Of a stretch of 64,000 nucleotides of DNA, positions 53,141 to 61,853 are shown piece by piece. Source of the DNA: Hydrogenophaga palleronii_A (GTDB taxonomy: Bacteria > Pseudomonadota > Gammaproteobacteria > Burkholderiales > Burkholderiaceae_C); assembly GCF_031457455.1 (NCBI RefSeq), contig NZ_JAVDWU010000015.1, positions 35,287 through 99,286 on the forward strand, in the 5' to 3' direction. Numbering within the stretch: the stretch's first letter is position 1; the number at the start of each line of letters is the position of its first letter. The position numbers and the translations under genes are program-made. The notes below the pieces were generated by a model that did not search any database, was not told the DNA's origin, and saw only the letters and a program-made list of their open reading frames with translations.

Positions 53141-54406
53141 ATGAACGCTCTGGATGGTATCCGCATACTCGATTTGTCGCGCGTCCTGGCTGGCCCCTGG
53201 TGCACCCAGACCCTTGCCGATCTTGGCGCCGATGTGGTCAAGGTGGAGCGCCCGCCCGGACCCAGCCATTCCGGTGGCGACGACACCCGTGGCTGGGGCC
53301 CGCCCTTCTTGCGCGGTCGTGATGGCACCGACACCGCCGAAGCGGCCTACTACCTGGGCGCCAACCGCAACAAACGCTCCATCACTTGCGACATCGCCAA
53401 ACCCGAGGGACAGGCCCTGATACGGGAACTGGCGCGGCACGCGCATGTGTTCGTCGAGAACTACAAGGTGGGCGACATGGCCCGCTACGGGCTCGACTAC
53501 GCCTCATTGAGTGCCATCAACCCCGGCCTCGTCTACTGCTCCATCACCGGCTTCGGACAGACCGGCCCCTACAAGGACCGCGCCGGCTACGACTTCGCCA
53601 TCCAGGCCATGGGGGGCCTCATGAGCGTGACCGGCGAGCGCGACGATCTGCCCGGCGGCGGACCGCAGAAGGTCGGCGTGGCCGTGGCCGACCTGTTCAC
53701 CGGCCTGTACGCCACGGTGGCGATACAGGCCGCCCTGCGGCACGCCGAGCGCACGGGGCAAGGGCAGCACATCGACATGGCCCTGCTCGACACCCAGGTC
53801 GCCATGCTCGCCAACCTCGGGGCCAACTACCTCGTCCGCGGCAAAGCCGACGGCAAGGTGCCCGGCCGCGCGGGCAACGCCCACGCCAACATCGTGCCCT
53901 ACCAGGTGTTTGAGGTCGCACCCGACGCCAGCGGGCAGGCCCAGCACATCATCCTGGCGGTGGGCAACGACAGCCAGTTCGTCAAGTTCTGCGAAGTGGC
54001 GGGACATGCCGATCTGGCGAAGGACGAGCGTTTTTCGCGCAATCAGAACCGCGTGCGCAACCGGGCCGAACTGGTGCCGCTTCTGGAAACCATTTTGAAA
54101 AAGAGAAGCAAGGCCGACTGGCTCGCCGCGCTGGAAGCCGCCAAGGTGCCGTGTGGACCCATCAACAACCTGGCCGAGGTCTTCGCCGACGAACACGTGG
54201 TGTCCCGCGACATGGTGCACCGCTGGACCCACCCCCTTGCCGACGCGGTGGACCTCGTCGCCAGCCCGATGAAGCTCAGCGCCACGCCGGTGCGCGTCGA
54301 CCTGCCGCCGCCGCTGCTGGGCCAGCACACCGACGAGGTGCTTTCCGACTGGCTGGAAGCGTCTGAAGCGCGGCGCGCGGAACTCCGACGGAAAGGCGCC
54401 ATCTGA
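53141..54406 (+). CDS. CaiB/BaiF CoA-transferase family protein
   Basis: This class III CoA-transferase of 421 residues moves CoA between carboxylic acids. The start ILDLSRVLAGPWCTQTLADL is the family signature. The catalytic Asp lies in HIDMALLDTQVAMLANLGAN, and the later GNDSQFVKFCEVAG region is typical. The acid substrate is not evident from the neighbours. It diverges from the lipoprotein-MFS pair. Confidence 0.94.
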   Translation: MNALDGIRILDLSRVLAGPWCTQTLADLGADVVKVERPPGPSHSGGDDTRGWGPPFLRGRDGTDTAEAAYYLGANRNKRSITCDIAKPEGQALIRELARHAHVFVENYKVGDMARYGLDYASLSAINPGLVYCSITGFGQTGPYKDRAGYDFAIQAMGGLMSVTGERDDLPGGGPQKVGVAVADLFTGLYATVAIQAALRHAERTGQGQHIDMALLDTQVAMLANLGANYLVRGKADGKVPGRAGNAHANIVPYQVFEVAPDASGQAQHIILAVGNDSQFVKFCEVAGHADLAKDERFSRNQNRVRNRAELVPLLETILKKRSKADWLAALEAAKVPCGPINNLAEVFADEHVVSRDMVHRWTHPLADAVDLVASPMKLSATPVRVDLPPPLLGQHTDEVLSDWLEASEARRAELRRKGAI

Positions 54407-54462
54407 CGGCATTACGCCCGGACGCCGCTGCCCATTCGTCTCCACCCGTCTTCCATCCCACC

Positions 54463-54906
54463 ATGACCACCGCCACAGCCACAGCCACGCCCACCGAGTC
54501 CCGGCCAAAGGCATCGGCATTGCCCCTGCCCTCTTCACTGAAGACAGCAGCCAGCGAGGCCGCGGGCAGAGGACAACCGCTGGTGGTGATGACCACGCTC
54601 GACGGCTGCCCCTACTGCGAGGTGGTGCGCAACAACTACCTGCTGCCCATGCTCAGGGCCGGTGAGATCGAAGCCGTGCAGATCGATGTGCTCGACAAGC
54701 GCCGCAACCTGCAGAACTTCGAAGGCGAACTCGTTTCGCCGGCCGATCAGGCGCGTGCGTGGAAGGCACGCTTCACCCCGACGGTGCTGTTTTTTGACGC
54801 TCAAGGCCGGGAAGTGGCCGAGCGGCTGGTGGGCCTCGGTCTGCCCGATTTTTATGGTGCCTATCTGGACGCACGGCTCAAGGAAGCGCGTGCCAGACTC
54901 AGATGA
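54463..54906 (+). CDS. Thioredoxin-fold protein with CPYC motif
   Basis: This protein of 147 residues carries the active-site motif TTLDGCPYCEVVRNNYLLPM, which suggests a thiol-disulfide reductase. A cis-Pro region RFTPTVLFFD follows, as in thioredoxins of the SoxW/DsbD-partner type. The first ~25 residues are Thr/Ala-rich and not a convincing signal peptide, so its compartment is uncertain. The next thioredoxin-like gene follows 174 bp later, and both may serve c-type cytochrome or envelope redox. Confidence 0.85.
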   Translation: MTTATATATPTESRPKASALPLPSSLKTAASEAAGRGQPLVVMTTLDGCPYCEVVRNNYLLPMLRAGEIEAVQIDVLDKRRNLQNFEGELVSPADQARAWKARFTPTVLFFDAQGREVAERLVGLGLPDFYGAYLDARLKEARARLR

Positions 54907-55080
54907 GCGGAGGGAGACTCGTGCGATTTTTTGCGTACAGTGTGGTTTTCCCGCCTGCCCCAGAACTTTGCCCGTGCTTTGCACTCAACAGACAAGACCG
55001 CGCCGCAGAACAGCAGCGCCTCGCAGGACCTTGGCAAGTGGTCCCGTGACCCCTTGCCCCCGGACACATTGAACGCTCCA

Positions 55081-55605
55081 ATGCCTTTGCCTTCCTTTCT
55101 TGAATCCCGTCGACGCGCCGCCCTGCGTCTTCTCGCCGGCATGGGCATGGCTGCAATGCTGGCACTAGCCGGCTGCGCTGGCAAGGAAGCCGCGCCCACC
55201 TCCACTTTTGTCTTGCTCGATGGTTCATCCACCACCACCGACGCCCTCAAAGGCAAGGTCATGCTGGTGAATTTCTGGGCAACCACCTGTGTCACCTGCG
55301 TCAAGGAGATGCCCGCGCTGGTGTCCACTTACAACAAATACCAGGGACAGGGATTTGAAACCGTCGCCGTGGCCATGGACTATGACCCTCCGGCCTGGGT
55401 CCTGAATTTTGCTCAGACTCGCCAACTGCCGTTCAAGGTCGCCATTGACAACACGGGCGAAATCGCCAGCGCATGGGGTGATGTCAGGCTCACCCCCACC
55501 ACCTACCTGGTTGACCGCCAGGGTCGCATCGTCAAACGCTATGTGGGCGAGCCTGACTTCGCTGCACTGCACCAGTTGATCGAAAAGTTGCTGGCGCAGA
55601 CCTGA
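55081..55605 (+). CDS. TlpA/ResA-like thiol-disulfide lipoprotein
   Basis: This protein of 174 residues from ATG 55081 starts with a lipoprotein signal, MAAMLALAGCAG. The AhpC/TSA-like thioredoxin domain has the active site NFWATTCVTCVKEMPALVS (CxxC) and the cis-Pro segment VRLTPTTYLVDRQGR. Family members reduce disulfides of apocytochrome c in the periplasm. Neighbouring genes for cytochrome c' and cytochrome b fit that use, by inference. Confidence 0.9.
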   Translation: MPLPSFLESRRRAALRLLAGMGMAAMLALAGCAGKEAAPTSTFVLLDGSSTTTDALKGKVMLVNFWATTCVTCVKEMPALVSTYNKYQGQGFETVAVAMDYDPPAWVLNFAQTRQLPFKVAIDNTGEIASAWGDVRLTPTTYLVDRQGRIVKRYVGEPDFAALHQLIEKLLAQT

Positions 55606-55620
55606 GGCGGGCTGTGTCAC

Positions 55621-55662
55621 CCCATGAAAAAGCCGGGTTTCTGAGCCCGGCTTTTTCATGGG
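55621..55662. terminator. Bidirectional terminator
   Basis: A perfect 17-bp inverted repeat (55621-55637 and 55646-55662) with an 8-nt loop has A5 and T5 tracts inside the arms. It lies between the convergent TlpA-like and cytochrome c' genes. Confidence 0.9.
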
Positions 55663-55701
55663 TGCAAGGTGGTGCCGGCAATGGGCAGATGCGCTCAGCG
55701 C

Positions 55702-56154
55702 TCAGTCCTTCCGATAGGCGTCGTGACACGCCTTGCACGATTGCCCCACGGCACCAAAGGCAGCCTTCACGGCGTCAAGGTTCCCTGTCTTGGCCGCCGC
55801 CGCCAGCTTGGCGGTTTCTGCCTGCAACTTCTCGGCGCCCTCTTTGAATTTCGCCTGTTCGGTCCAGATTTCGGGTTCCGCGCGCGTGTCGCCCTTGTCT
55901 GTCCCGGCCACAAACCCTTCCCAGGGGAGTGCACTCATGGTTTGCACGATCGCCGCGCTGTTGGCCGCCGCTGCCGCATCGTATGGCACCCTGCCATTGA
56001 CCATGGCACCGATGCGCCCGAAGTGGGTACCCATGACCGTGAGGGCGGCCTTCCGGTACTTCACTGCGTCTTCTGGTTTCTGGAATTGCGCAAGAGCGGG
56101 TGCGGACAGCGACGTGATGAGGGCTGCGGCGGCAATGGAAGCGAAGACTTTCAT
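55702..56154 (-). CDS. Cytochrome c', class II
   Basis: This protein has 150 residues. A signal peptide ends at PALAQ. The four-helix bundle carries the C-terminal haem site QSCKACHDAYRKD (Cys140, Cys143, His144). The N-terminal helix FQKPEDAVKYRKAALTVMG is typical. Class II cytochromes bind NO or act in small electron relays. A cytochrome b gene is divergent beside it, and such pairs are common. Confidence 0.94.
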   Translation of the reverse strand: MKVFASIAAAALITSLSAPALAQFQKPEDAVKYRKAALTVMGTHFGRIGAMVNGRVPYDAAAAANSAAIVQTMSALPWEGFVAGTDKGDTRAEPEIWTEQAKFKEGAEKLQAETAKLAAAAKTGNLDAVKAAFGAVGQSCKACHDAYRKD

Positions 56155-56306
56155 GGTTTCTCCTGATCGTGGGTGGAGGTTTTTGGAGTCTGGTACCCCA
56201 TGGGCCGGGATTCCAGTTTTTACTTCAAAGTTCCACGGGAGCGCTTTTCCTGTGTATCTTCTCCATCGTGTTTCTCCGAATGGCCGCTGACGGCGGCCCC
56301 CTGAAC

Positions 56307-56975
56307 ATGCATTCCATCCGAGTCTGGGACCTTCCGACCCGTCTTTTTCATTGGTTGCTCGCGGCTTGCGTCGTGGGTCTGGTGATCAGTGCCAGCGTGG
56401 GAGGAAACTGGATGAACTGGCACCTTCGTCTGGGCTACACGGTCCTGACGCTGCTGCTGTTTCGATTGGTCTGGGGCTTCGTGGGCGGCCACTGGTCCCG
56501 CTTCGCCAACTTTCTGTTCGGGCCCGGCGCCTTGATGGCCTACCTTCAGGGGCGCTCTGCGCCAGCACATCGGGTTGGCCATACGCCCCTGGGGGCGCTT
56601 TCCGTGTTTGCGCTGCTGGCGGTTCTGCTGGCACAAGTGGGTACGGGTCTGTTCAGCGACGACGAGATCGCGTTCTTCGGCCCTCTGGTGAGGTTCGTCT
56701 CTGGAGACACAGTGCTGGCTGCGACCAACTACCACAAGAACATCGGCAAATACCTCATCCTCGGGCTGGTGGCCTTGCACCTGCTGGCCGTCACGTTTTA
56801 CAAGCTCGTCAAAAAACAAGGTCTGGTGCGGCCCATGATCCTGGGTGACAAGGTCGTTGATCAAGCGTTCCCGGCGGCAAAAGACACCGCAGGCACCCGG
56901 TTGCTCGCGCTGGTGGTCCTGGTGTGCTGCGGCGTGGCGGTGAACTGGCTGGTTGGACTGGGGAGTGCATTCTGA
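56307..56975 (+). CDS. Cytochrome b561-family membrane protein
   Basis: This protein of 222 residues has four main membrane helices. Haem-ligand His candidates are in LPTRLFHWLLAA, MNWHLRLGY and ATNYHKNIGKYLILGLVALH, matching the Ni/Fe-hydrogenase-type cytochrome b family. It would pass electrons between quinone and a periplasmic c cytochrome, probably the cytochrome c' next door. I start at MHSIRVW (ATG 56307). Confidence 0.92.
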   Translation: MHSIRVWDLPTRLFHWLLAACVVGLVISASVGGNWMNWHLRLGYTVLTLLLFRLVWGFVGGHWSRFANFLFGPGALMAYLQGRSAPAHRVGHTPLGALSVFALLAVLLAQVGTGLFSDDEIAFFGPLVRFVSGDTVLAATNYHKNIGKYLILGLVALHLLAVTFYKLVKKQGLVRPMILGDKVVDQAFPAAKDTAGTRLLALVVLVCCGVAVNWLVGLGSAF

Positions 56976-57046
56976 ATTCCCCCCTTCGTGCGAGACGCTG
57001 CGTGGGGTAGACTGCATTCCCGCTGCGCAAGCCCCCACTTTAGACT

Positions 57047-57538
57047 GTGAACGCGACACCCCAACTCAGCCTGAAGCAGGCATTGTCTTCCGACGATATC
57101 GAAGCGGCCCGGGCCCTGTTCATCGACTACCAGGCTGATCTGGGTATCGACCTCTGCTTTCAGGGCTTTGATGCCGAACTGCAAGGGCTGCCCGGCGAAT
57201 ACGCGGAACCCTCGGGTGCGCTGGTGGTGGCGTTTGTGGACGGCATGCCGGCCGGTTGCTGCGGTCTGCGCGCCTTGGTGCACAGCGACCACCTGAATGC
57301 GTGCGAAATGAAGCGGCTTTTTGTGCGGCGCGCGTTTCGCGGCTTCGGACTCGGCCGGCTGCTGGTGGAAGAGATCATTTCGCGTGCCCGCCTGGCGGGC
57401 TACAACACCATGCTGCTCGACACGCTCAGTGACATGGAAACGGCCCGGGCGCTGTACCAGGAAGCAGGCTTCTACGAGGTGGCGCCTTACTACCACAACC
57501 CCATCGCGGGGGCGCACTACCTCAAGGTCGACCTGTAG
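57047..57538 (+). CDS. GNAT-family N-acetyltransferase
   Basis: This protein of 163 residues has acetyl-CoA motif A KRLFVRRAFRGFGLGRLLVE (R-x-x-G-x-G pattern) and motif B DTLSDMETARALYQEAGFYE. The acceptor substrate is unknown. GTG at 57047 is the start, and there is no strong ribosome binding site. It follows the cytochrome b gene by 71 bp and is convergent with the peroxiredoxin gene. Confidence 0.9.
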   Translation: MNATPQLSLKQALSSDDIEAARALFIDYQADLGIDLCFQGFDAELQGLPGEYAEPSGALVVAFVDGMPAGCCGLRALVHSDHLNACEMKRLFVRRAFRGFGLGRLLVEEIISRARLAGYNTMLLDTLSDMETARALYQEAGFYEVAPYYHNPIAGAHYLKVDL

Positions 57539-57609
57539 CTTGAATGGTGCCGGCACAGGCCAAGACGGCCTGGCTCTGGTCGCCCAGAGCCAGGCCGACC
57601 CGTTCGGCG

Positions 57610-58119
57610 TCAGAGCGCCTTGGCCTGAGCCAGCAAAGTGGCGGCGTCGCTCACTTCGAATTTGCCCGGTGCCTCGATGTTCAGCGACTCGACCACCCCG
57701 TCGCGAACCAGCATCGAATAGCGGTTGCTGCGCAATCCCATGCCTTTGCCGGTCAGGTCCAGCGTCAGACCGGTGGCCTTGGCGAAATCGGCACTGCCAT
57801 CGGCCAGCATGCGGACCTTCTCACCGGTCTTCTGGTCACGCGCCCAGGCACCCATGACGAAGGCGTCGTTGACACTCAGGCACCAGACTTCATCCACGCC
57901 CGCCGCTTTCAGTTCATCAAACGCTTCAACGTAGCCTGGCACGTGTTTGGCTGAACAGGTGGGCGTGAATGCCCCCGGCAGGCCAAACACCGCAATGGTC
58001 TTGCCTGCACTCGCCGCCTGCGTCTCGACCGGGTTCGGGCCAATGCTGCAGCCGTTGCCTTCCACTTCGCTGTACTCCATCAGCGTGGTCGCCGGGATCT
58101 TGTCGCCTACTTGAATCAT
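57610..58119 (-). CDS. Peroxiredoxin, Prx5 type
   Basis: This protein of 169 residues has the peroxidatic Cys55 in GLPGAFTPTCSAKHVPGYVE and the conserved Arg in KGMGLRSNRYSMLV. It reduces hydrogen peroxide and organic peroxides and is often regenerated by glutathione. It is separated from the ribosomal cluster by the terminator at 58190-58218. Confidence 0.94.
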   Translation of the reverse strand: MIQVGDKIPATTLMEYSEVEGNGCSIGPNPVETQAASAGKTIAVFGLPGAFTPTCSAKHVPGYVEAFDELKAAGVDEVWCLSVNDAFVMGAWARDQKTGEKVRMLADGSADFAKATGLTLDLTGKGMGLRSNRYSMLVRDGVVESLNIEAPGKFEVSDAATLLAQAKAL

Positions 58120-58189
58120 TCAATGCTCCTCATGGTGGTGGCCTTCGGAGGCCGGGGAATGGCCCGATGCAATCGGGCCAGGAAAAAGA

Positions 58190-58218
58190 AAAAGCGACCG
58201 AGATTGTCGGTCGCTTTT
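58190..58218 (-). terminator. Terminator of the rplC-rpsQ ribosomal operon
   Basis: Twelve-bp arms AAAAGCGACCGA and TCGGTCGCTTTT (58190-58201, 58207-58218) have a 5-nt loop. On the reverse strand the stem is followed by a T-rich tract. It ends the operon just after rpsQ. Confidence 0.85.
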
Positions 58219-58259
58219 CGGTATCGCGCTGAGGCCAGCGCAACAAGCCCTAGTCTAGA

Positions 58260-58529
58260 TTACACCAGCGCGGCTTTTTGCACCAGGCGGCTGGCCACCC
58301 AGTTCTTGGTCTTCGACAGAGGACGGCTTTCGGTGATCTCGATCAAGTCGCCCATTTTGTACTCGCCCTTTTCGTCGTGCGCATGGTACTTGCTCGACTT
58401 GGCCACGATCTTGTCGTAGAGCTCGTGCTTGACGCGGCGCTCCACCAACACCGTCACGGTCTTGGCGCGCTTGTCACTGACCACCTTGCCAACCAAGGTG
58501 CGCTTGAGGGATGTTTTAGCTTCCGTCAT
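58260..58529 (-). CDS. rpsQ: 30S ribosomal protein S17
   Basis: This 89-residue protein has the OB-fold S17 motif RTLVGKVVSDKRAKTVTVLV and KWVAS-like tail KNWVASRLVQKA. It binds 16S rRNA early in assembly. It is the last gene before the terminator, as in the E. coli S10 operon order. Confidence 0.98.
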   Translation of the reverse strand: MTEAKTSLKRTLVGKVVSDKRAKTVTVLVERRVKHELYDKIVAKSSKYHAHDEKGEYKMGDLIEITESRPLSKTKNWVASRLVQKAALV

Positions 58530-58540
58530 GGTTTCGCTCC

Positions 58541-58747
58541 TTATTTGCCGGCTGCCGCAGCACGCTGCTGCTCGGCCAGGATGGTCTTGGCGCGAGCGAT
58601 GGCGCGACGCGTCTCGCCCAGCGTGGCGGTGTTGTTCAGTTGTTGCGTGGCTTTTTGCATGCGCAGGCCGAAATGGGCCTTTTGCAGCGACTTCACCTCG
58701 GCCTCGAGGCCGGCAACATCTTTTTTGCGCAATTCAGCAGTTTTCAT
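58541..58747 (-). CDS. rpmC: 50S ribosomal protein L29
   Basis: This 68-residue, two-helix protein (KTAELRKKDVAGLEAEVKSL, RAIARAKTILAEQ) sits near the peptide exit. The neighbours rplP and rpsQ confirm the call. Confidence 0.98.
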   Translation of the reverse strand: MKTAELRKKDVAGLEAEVKSLQKAHFGLRMQKATQQLNNTATLGETRRAIARAKTILAEQQRAAAAGK

Positions 58748-58763
58748 CTTGAGTTCTCCTGAA

Positions 58764-59180
58764 TCACTGGCCCAGCATGCGCGTCACGAACGTGGTGCGC
58801 AGGGGGAGTTTGGCCGCAGCCAGGGTGAAAGCTTCACGGGCCAGCTGTTCGGGCACGCCAACGATTTCGTAGAGCACCTTGCCGGGCTGGATTTCAGCCA
58901 CGTAGTACTCGACCGAACCCTTGCCGTTGCCCATACGGACTTCGGCGGGCTTGTTCGAAATCGGCTTGTCCGGGAACACGCGGATCCAGATGCGGCCGCC
59001 ACGTTTGACGTGACGGGAGATCGCACGGCGTGCGGCCTCGATCTGACGGGCCGTGAGGCGGCCGCGGTCGGTGGATTTCAGACCGAAATCGCCAAAGGCC
59101 ACGGTGGCGCCGCTGGTGGCGACGCCCGTGTTGCGGCCTTTTTGCTCTTTACGGTACTTGCGACGAGCAGGTTGCAACAT
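58764..59180 (-). CDS. rplP: 50S ribosomal protein L16
   Basis: This 138-residue protein of normal length has the conserved ARRAISRHVKRGGRIWIRVF and GKGSVEYYVAEIQPGKVLYE. It contacts tRNA at the A site of the large subunit. The Arg corresponding to the YcfD hydroxylation region lies in the RMGNGKGS neighbourhood. Confidence 0.98.
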   Translation of the reverse strand: MLQPARRKYRKEQKGRNTGVATSGATVAFGDFGLKSTDRGRLTARQIEAARRAISRHVKRGGRIWIRVFPDKPISNKPAEVRMGNGKGSVEYYVAEIQPGKVLYEIVGVPEQLAREAFTLAAAKLPLRTTFVTRMLGQ

Positions 59181-59182
59181 GT

Positions 59183-60058
59183 TTATTCTCCTTTGCCGTC
59201 CGCAGCTGCAGGTGCGGGTGCGTCTTTGCGAACGCGCTTAACGGCGGGTTTGGTTTCTGCGCCGTCGGTGGCAACAGCAGGCTTGTCGCTGCCATCGGCC
59301 GGGGCGGCATTGGCGCCAGGGCGGCGAACCGCAGCGCGGGCAGGAGGACCTGCCGGACGCTCACGGCGCGGACCGCGCGGACGACGCTCTTCTTCCACAC
59401 GCGGCTCGGCAGCCACGGGCGCGTCATTGCGACCCAGGGTGTCGCCCTTGTAGACCCAGACCTTGACACCGATGATGCCGTAGGTGGTCTTGGCTTCGGA
59501 CGTGCCGTAGTCGATGTCGGCGCGCAGGGTATGAAGTGGCACGCGACCTTCGCGGTACCACTCGCAACGAGCGATTTCAATGCCGTTCAAGCGACCCGAC
59601 GACATGATCTTGATGCCTTGTGCGCCCAGGCGCATGGCATTTTGCATCGCGCGCTTCATGGCGCGACGGAACATGATGCGCTTCTCGAGCTGCTGCGTGA
59701 TGCTGTCGGCGATCAGCTTGGCATCGATTTCGGGCTTGCGCACTTCTTCGATGTTGACCGCGACCGGCACGCCCAGCTTGGCTGCCAGTTCTTTCTTCAG
59801 CTTCTCAATGTCCTCGCCTTTCTTACCGATCACCACGCCCGGACGCGCCGAGTGGATGGTGATGCGGGCGTTCTTGGCAGGACGCTCGATGACGACGCGC
59901 GAAACGGCGGCGTTCTTCAGCTTGCCCTTGAGGTACTCGCGCACCTTGATGTCTTCGGCCAGCATGCCGGCGAAATCACGGTTGCTTGCGTACCAGCGGC
60001 TGGCCCAGTTGCGTGAAACGGCGAGGCGGAACCCGGTAGGGTTGATTTTCTGTCCCAT
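59183..60058 (-). CDS. rpsC: 30S ribosomal protein S3
   Basis: This protein of 291 residues has the KH domain (ITIHSARPGVVIGKKGEDIE) near 60-80 and the C-terminal S3 domain (MRLGAQGIKIMSSGRLNGIE). The last ~75 residues are a lineage-type extension, rich in Arg, Pro and Ala (EEERRPRGPRRERPAGPPAR), absent from E. coli S3. It lines the mRNA entry tunnel. Confidence 0.98.
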   Translation of the reverse strand: MGQKINPTGFRLAVSRNWASRWYASNRDFAGMLAEDIKVREYLKGKLKNAAVSRVVIERPAKNARITIHSARPGVVIGKKGEDIEKLKKELAAKLGVPVAVNIEEVRKPEIDAKLIADSITQQLEKRIMFRRAMKRAMQNAMRLGAQGIKIMSSGRLNGIEIARCEWYREGRVPLHTLRADIDYGTSEAKTTYGIIGVKVWVYKGDTLGRNDAPVAAEPRVEEERRPRGPRRERPAGPPARAAVRRPGANAAPADGSDKPAVATDGAETKPAVKRVRKDAPAPAAADGKGE

Positions 60059-60073
60059 ATTCCTGTGACCTCT

Positions 60074-60409
60074 TCAGTTGCCAACCGTCACGTAGATGTG
60101 ACACGTGGGTTTGCTGATGCGGTTGCCGCGGCCTTTGGCGCGGGCCGAGAAGCGCTTGAGCGTGGTGCCTTGTTCGACGTAGATGGTTTTCACCTTCAGT
60201 TCGTCGATGTCGGCGCCATCGTTGTGTTCAGCGTTGGCGATGGCCGATTCGAGGGCCTTCTTGACGATGCCGGCGGCCTTCTTCTGCGTGAATGCCAGAA
60301 TGTTCAGAGCCTGGTCGACCTTCTTGCCACGAATCAGGTCGGCAACCAGTCGGCCCTTGTCCACCGACAGGCGAACGCCGCGAACGACAGAGCGAGTTTC
60401 TGTTGTCAT
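60074..60409 (-). CDS. rplV: 50S ribosomal protein L22
   Basis: This protein of 111 residues contains SVDKGRLVADLIRGKKVDQA and the loop-strand RFSARAKGRGNRISKPTCHI, which lines the peptide exit tunnel and is a macrolide-resistance hot spot. The sequence looks normal. Confidence 0.98.
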   Translation of the reverse strand: MTTETRSVVRGVRLSVDKGRLVADLIRGKKVDQALNILAFTQKKAAGIVKKALESAIANAEHNDGADIDELKVKTIYVEQGTTLKRFSARAKGRGNRISKPTCHIYVTVGN

Positions 60410-60418
60410 GGTTAATCC

Positions 60419-60694
60419 TTACTTCTTGGCTTTTTTGTCGCCCGGATGACCCTTGAACGTGCGGGTCAGCGAAAACTCGCCGAGCTTGTGGCCGACCATC
60501 TGGTCGGTGATGTACACGGGCACGTGCTGCTTGCCGTTGTGCACGGCAATGGTCAGGCCGATGAAGTCGGGCAGGATCATGGAGCGGCGCGACCAGGTCT
60601 TGACCGGCTTTTTGTCCTTGGTGGACTGGGCCTTTTCGACCTTGGCCATCAGGTGATGGTCAACGAAGGGGCCTTTTTTGAGTGAACGAGTCAT
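60419..60694 (-). CDS. rpsS: 30S ribosomal protein S19
   Basis: This protein of 91 residues starts with MTRSLKKGPFVDHHLMAKVE, the usual S19 start. The motif KLGEFSLTRTFKGHPGDKKA ends it. The longer frame upstream to 60793 runs into rplB and is not used. Confidence 0.98.
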   Translation of the reverse strand: MTRSLKKGPFVDHHLMAKVEKAQSTKDKKPVKTWSRRSMILPDFIGLTIAVHNGKQHVPVYITDQMVGHKLGEFSLTRTFKGHPGDKKAKK

Positions 60695-60705
60695 GATGTC
60701 AACCC

Positions 60706-61536
60706 TTACTTCTTGCTCTTGCGACGCGACACGATCATGGACTGCGTACGGCGGTTGTTGCGGGTACGGTAGCCCTTGGTCAGGTTGCCCCACGGATCCA
60801 CCGGAGCGCGACCTTCGCCGGTCTTGCCTTCACCACCACCGTGCGGGTGGTCGATCGGGTTCATCGCGGTACCGCGAACCGTCGGACGAATGCCCATGTG
60901 ACGCTTCACACCAGCCTTGCCCAACTGGCGCAGGCTGTGCTCCTGGTTGGACACTTCACCGATGGTGGCGCGGCAGTCCACGTGGACCTTGCGCACTTCA
61001 CCCGAGCGCATCCGCACCTGGGCGTAGATGCCTTCGCGGGCCAGCAGCACGGCAGAAGCACCGGCGGAACGGGCGATTTGTGCGCCTTTTCCGACCTGCA
61101 GCTCGATGCAGTGGATGGTGGAACCCACGGGGATGTTGCGGATCGGCAGGGTGTTGCCCACACGGATGGGCGACTCCGAACCGGACAACAGCGTGGCACC
61201 CACTTCAACACCGCGTGGAGCAATGATGTAGCGGCGCTCGCCGTCGGCGTAGCACACCAGCGCAATGTGCGCCGTGCGGTTCGGGTCGTACTCGATGCGC
61301 TCGACCTTGGCCGGGATGCCGTCCTTGTTGCGACGGAAATCAACCACGCGGTAGTGGTGCTTGTGACCACCGCCCTTGTGGCGAACCGTGATGTGACCGT
61401 TGTTGTTGCGGCCGGCCTTCTGGAACTGGGGTTCCAGCAGCGGCGCAAACCCTTCACCTTTGTGAAGATGGTCACGCGTGACCTTCACCATGCCGCGACG
61501 GCCTGGTGAGGTGGGTTTCATCTTGATGACGGCCAT
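60706..61536 (-). CDS. rplB: 50S ribosomal protein L2
   Basis: This 276-residue peptidyl-transferase-centre protein contains AVIKMKPTSPGRRGMVKV, the conserved His region NPIDHPHGGGEGKTGEGR and the basic tail MIVSRRKSKK. The length is normal for the group. Confidence 0.98.
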   Translation of the reverse strand: MAVIKMKPTSPGRRGMVKVTRDHLHKGEGFAPLLEPQFQKAGRNNNGHITVRHKGGGHKHHYRVVDFRRNKDGIPAKVERIEYDPNRTAHIALVCYADGERRYIIAPRGVEVGATLLSGSESPIRVGNTLPIRNIPVGSTIHCIELQVGKGAQIARSAGASAVLLAREGIYAQVRMRSGEVRKVHVDCRATIGEVSNQEHSLRQLGKAGVKRHMGIRPTVRGTAMNPIDHPHGGGEGKTGEGRAPVDPWGNLTKGYRTRNNRRTQSMIVSRRKSKK

Positions 61537-61538
61537 GA

Positions 61539-61853
61539 TTAAACGCCCTCCCCGCCGAAGTTCAGTTCCTGACCCGGCTTGAGGGTCACATAGGCTTTGC
61601 GCACGTGGTCACGGCGACCCATGGTCTTGCCGAAACGCTTGGCTTTGCCCTTCTGGTTGAGCACGGAAACGCCCGCGACCTCGACCTTGAACATCAGTTC
61701 CACTGCGGCCTTGATCTCTGGTTTGCTGGCGTCGCGCAGCACCTTGAACAGCACTGCGTTGGACTTTTCAGCGGCCATGGTGGCCTTTTCCGACACGATG
61801 GGTGCAACCAGCACCTGCATCAGTCGACCTTCGTCGTATTTCGTGACGCTCAT
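61539..61853 (-). CDS. rplW: 50S ribosomal protein L23
   Basis: This protein of 104 residues (LMQVLVAPIVSEKATMAAEK, NQKGKAKRFGKTMGRRD) lies at the tunnel exit, where it docks trigger factor and SRP. It overlaps rplD by 4 bp. Confidence 0.98.
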   Translation of the reverse strand: MSVTKYDEGRLMQVLVAPIVSEKATMAAEKSNAVLFKVLRDASKPEIKAAVELMFKVEVAGVSVLNQKGKAKRFGKTMGRRDHVRKAYVTLKPGQELNFGGEGV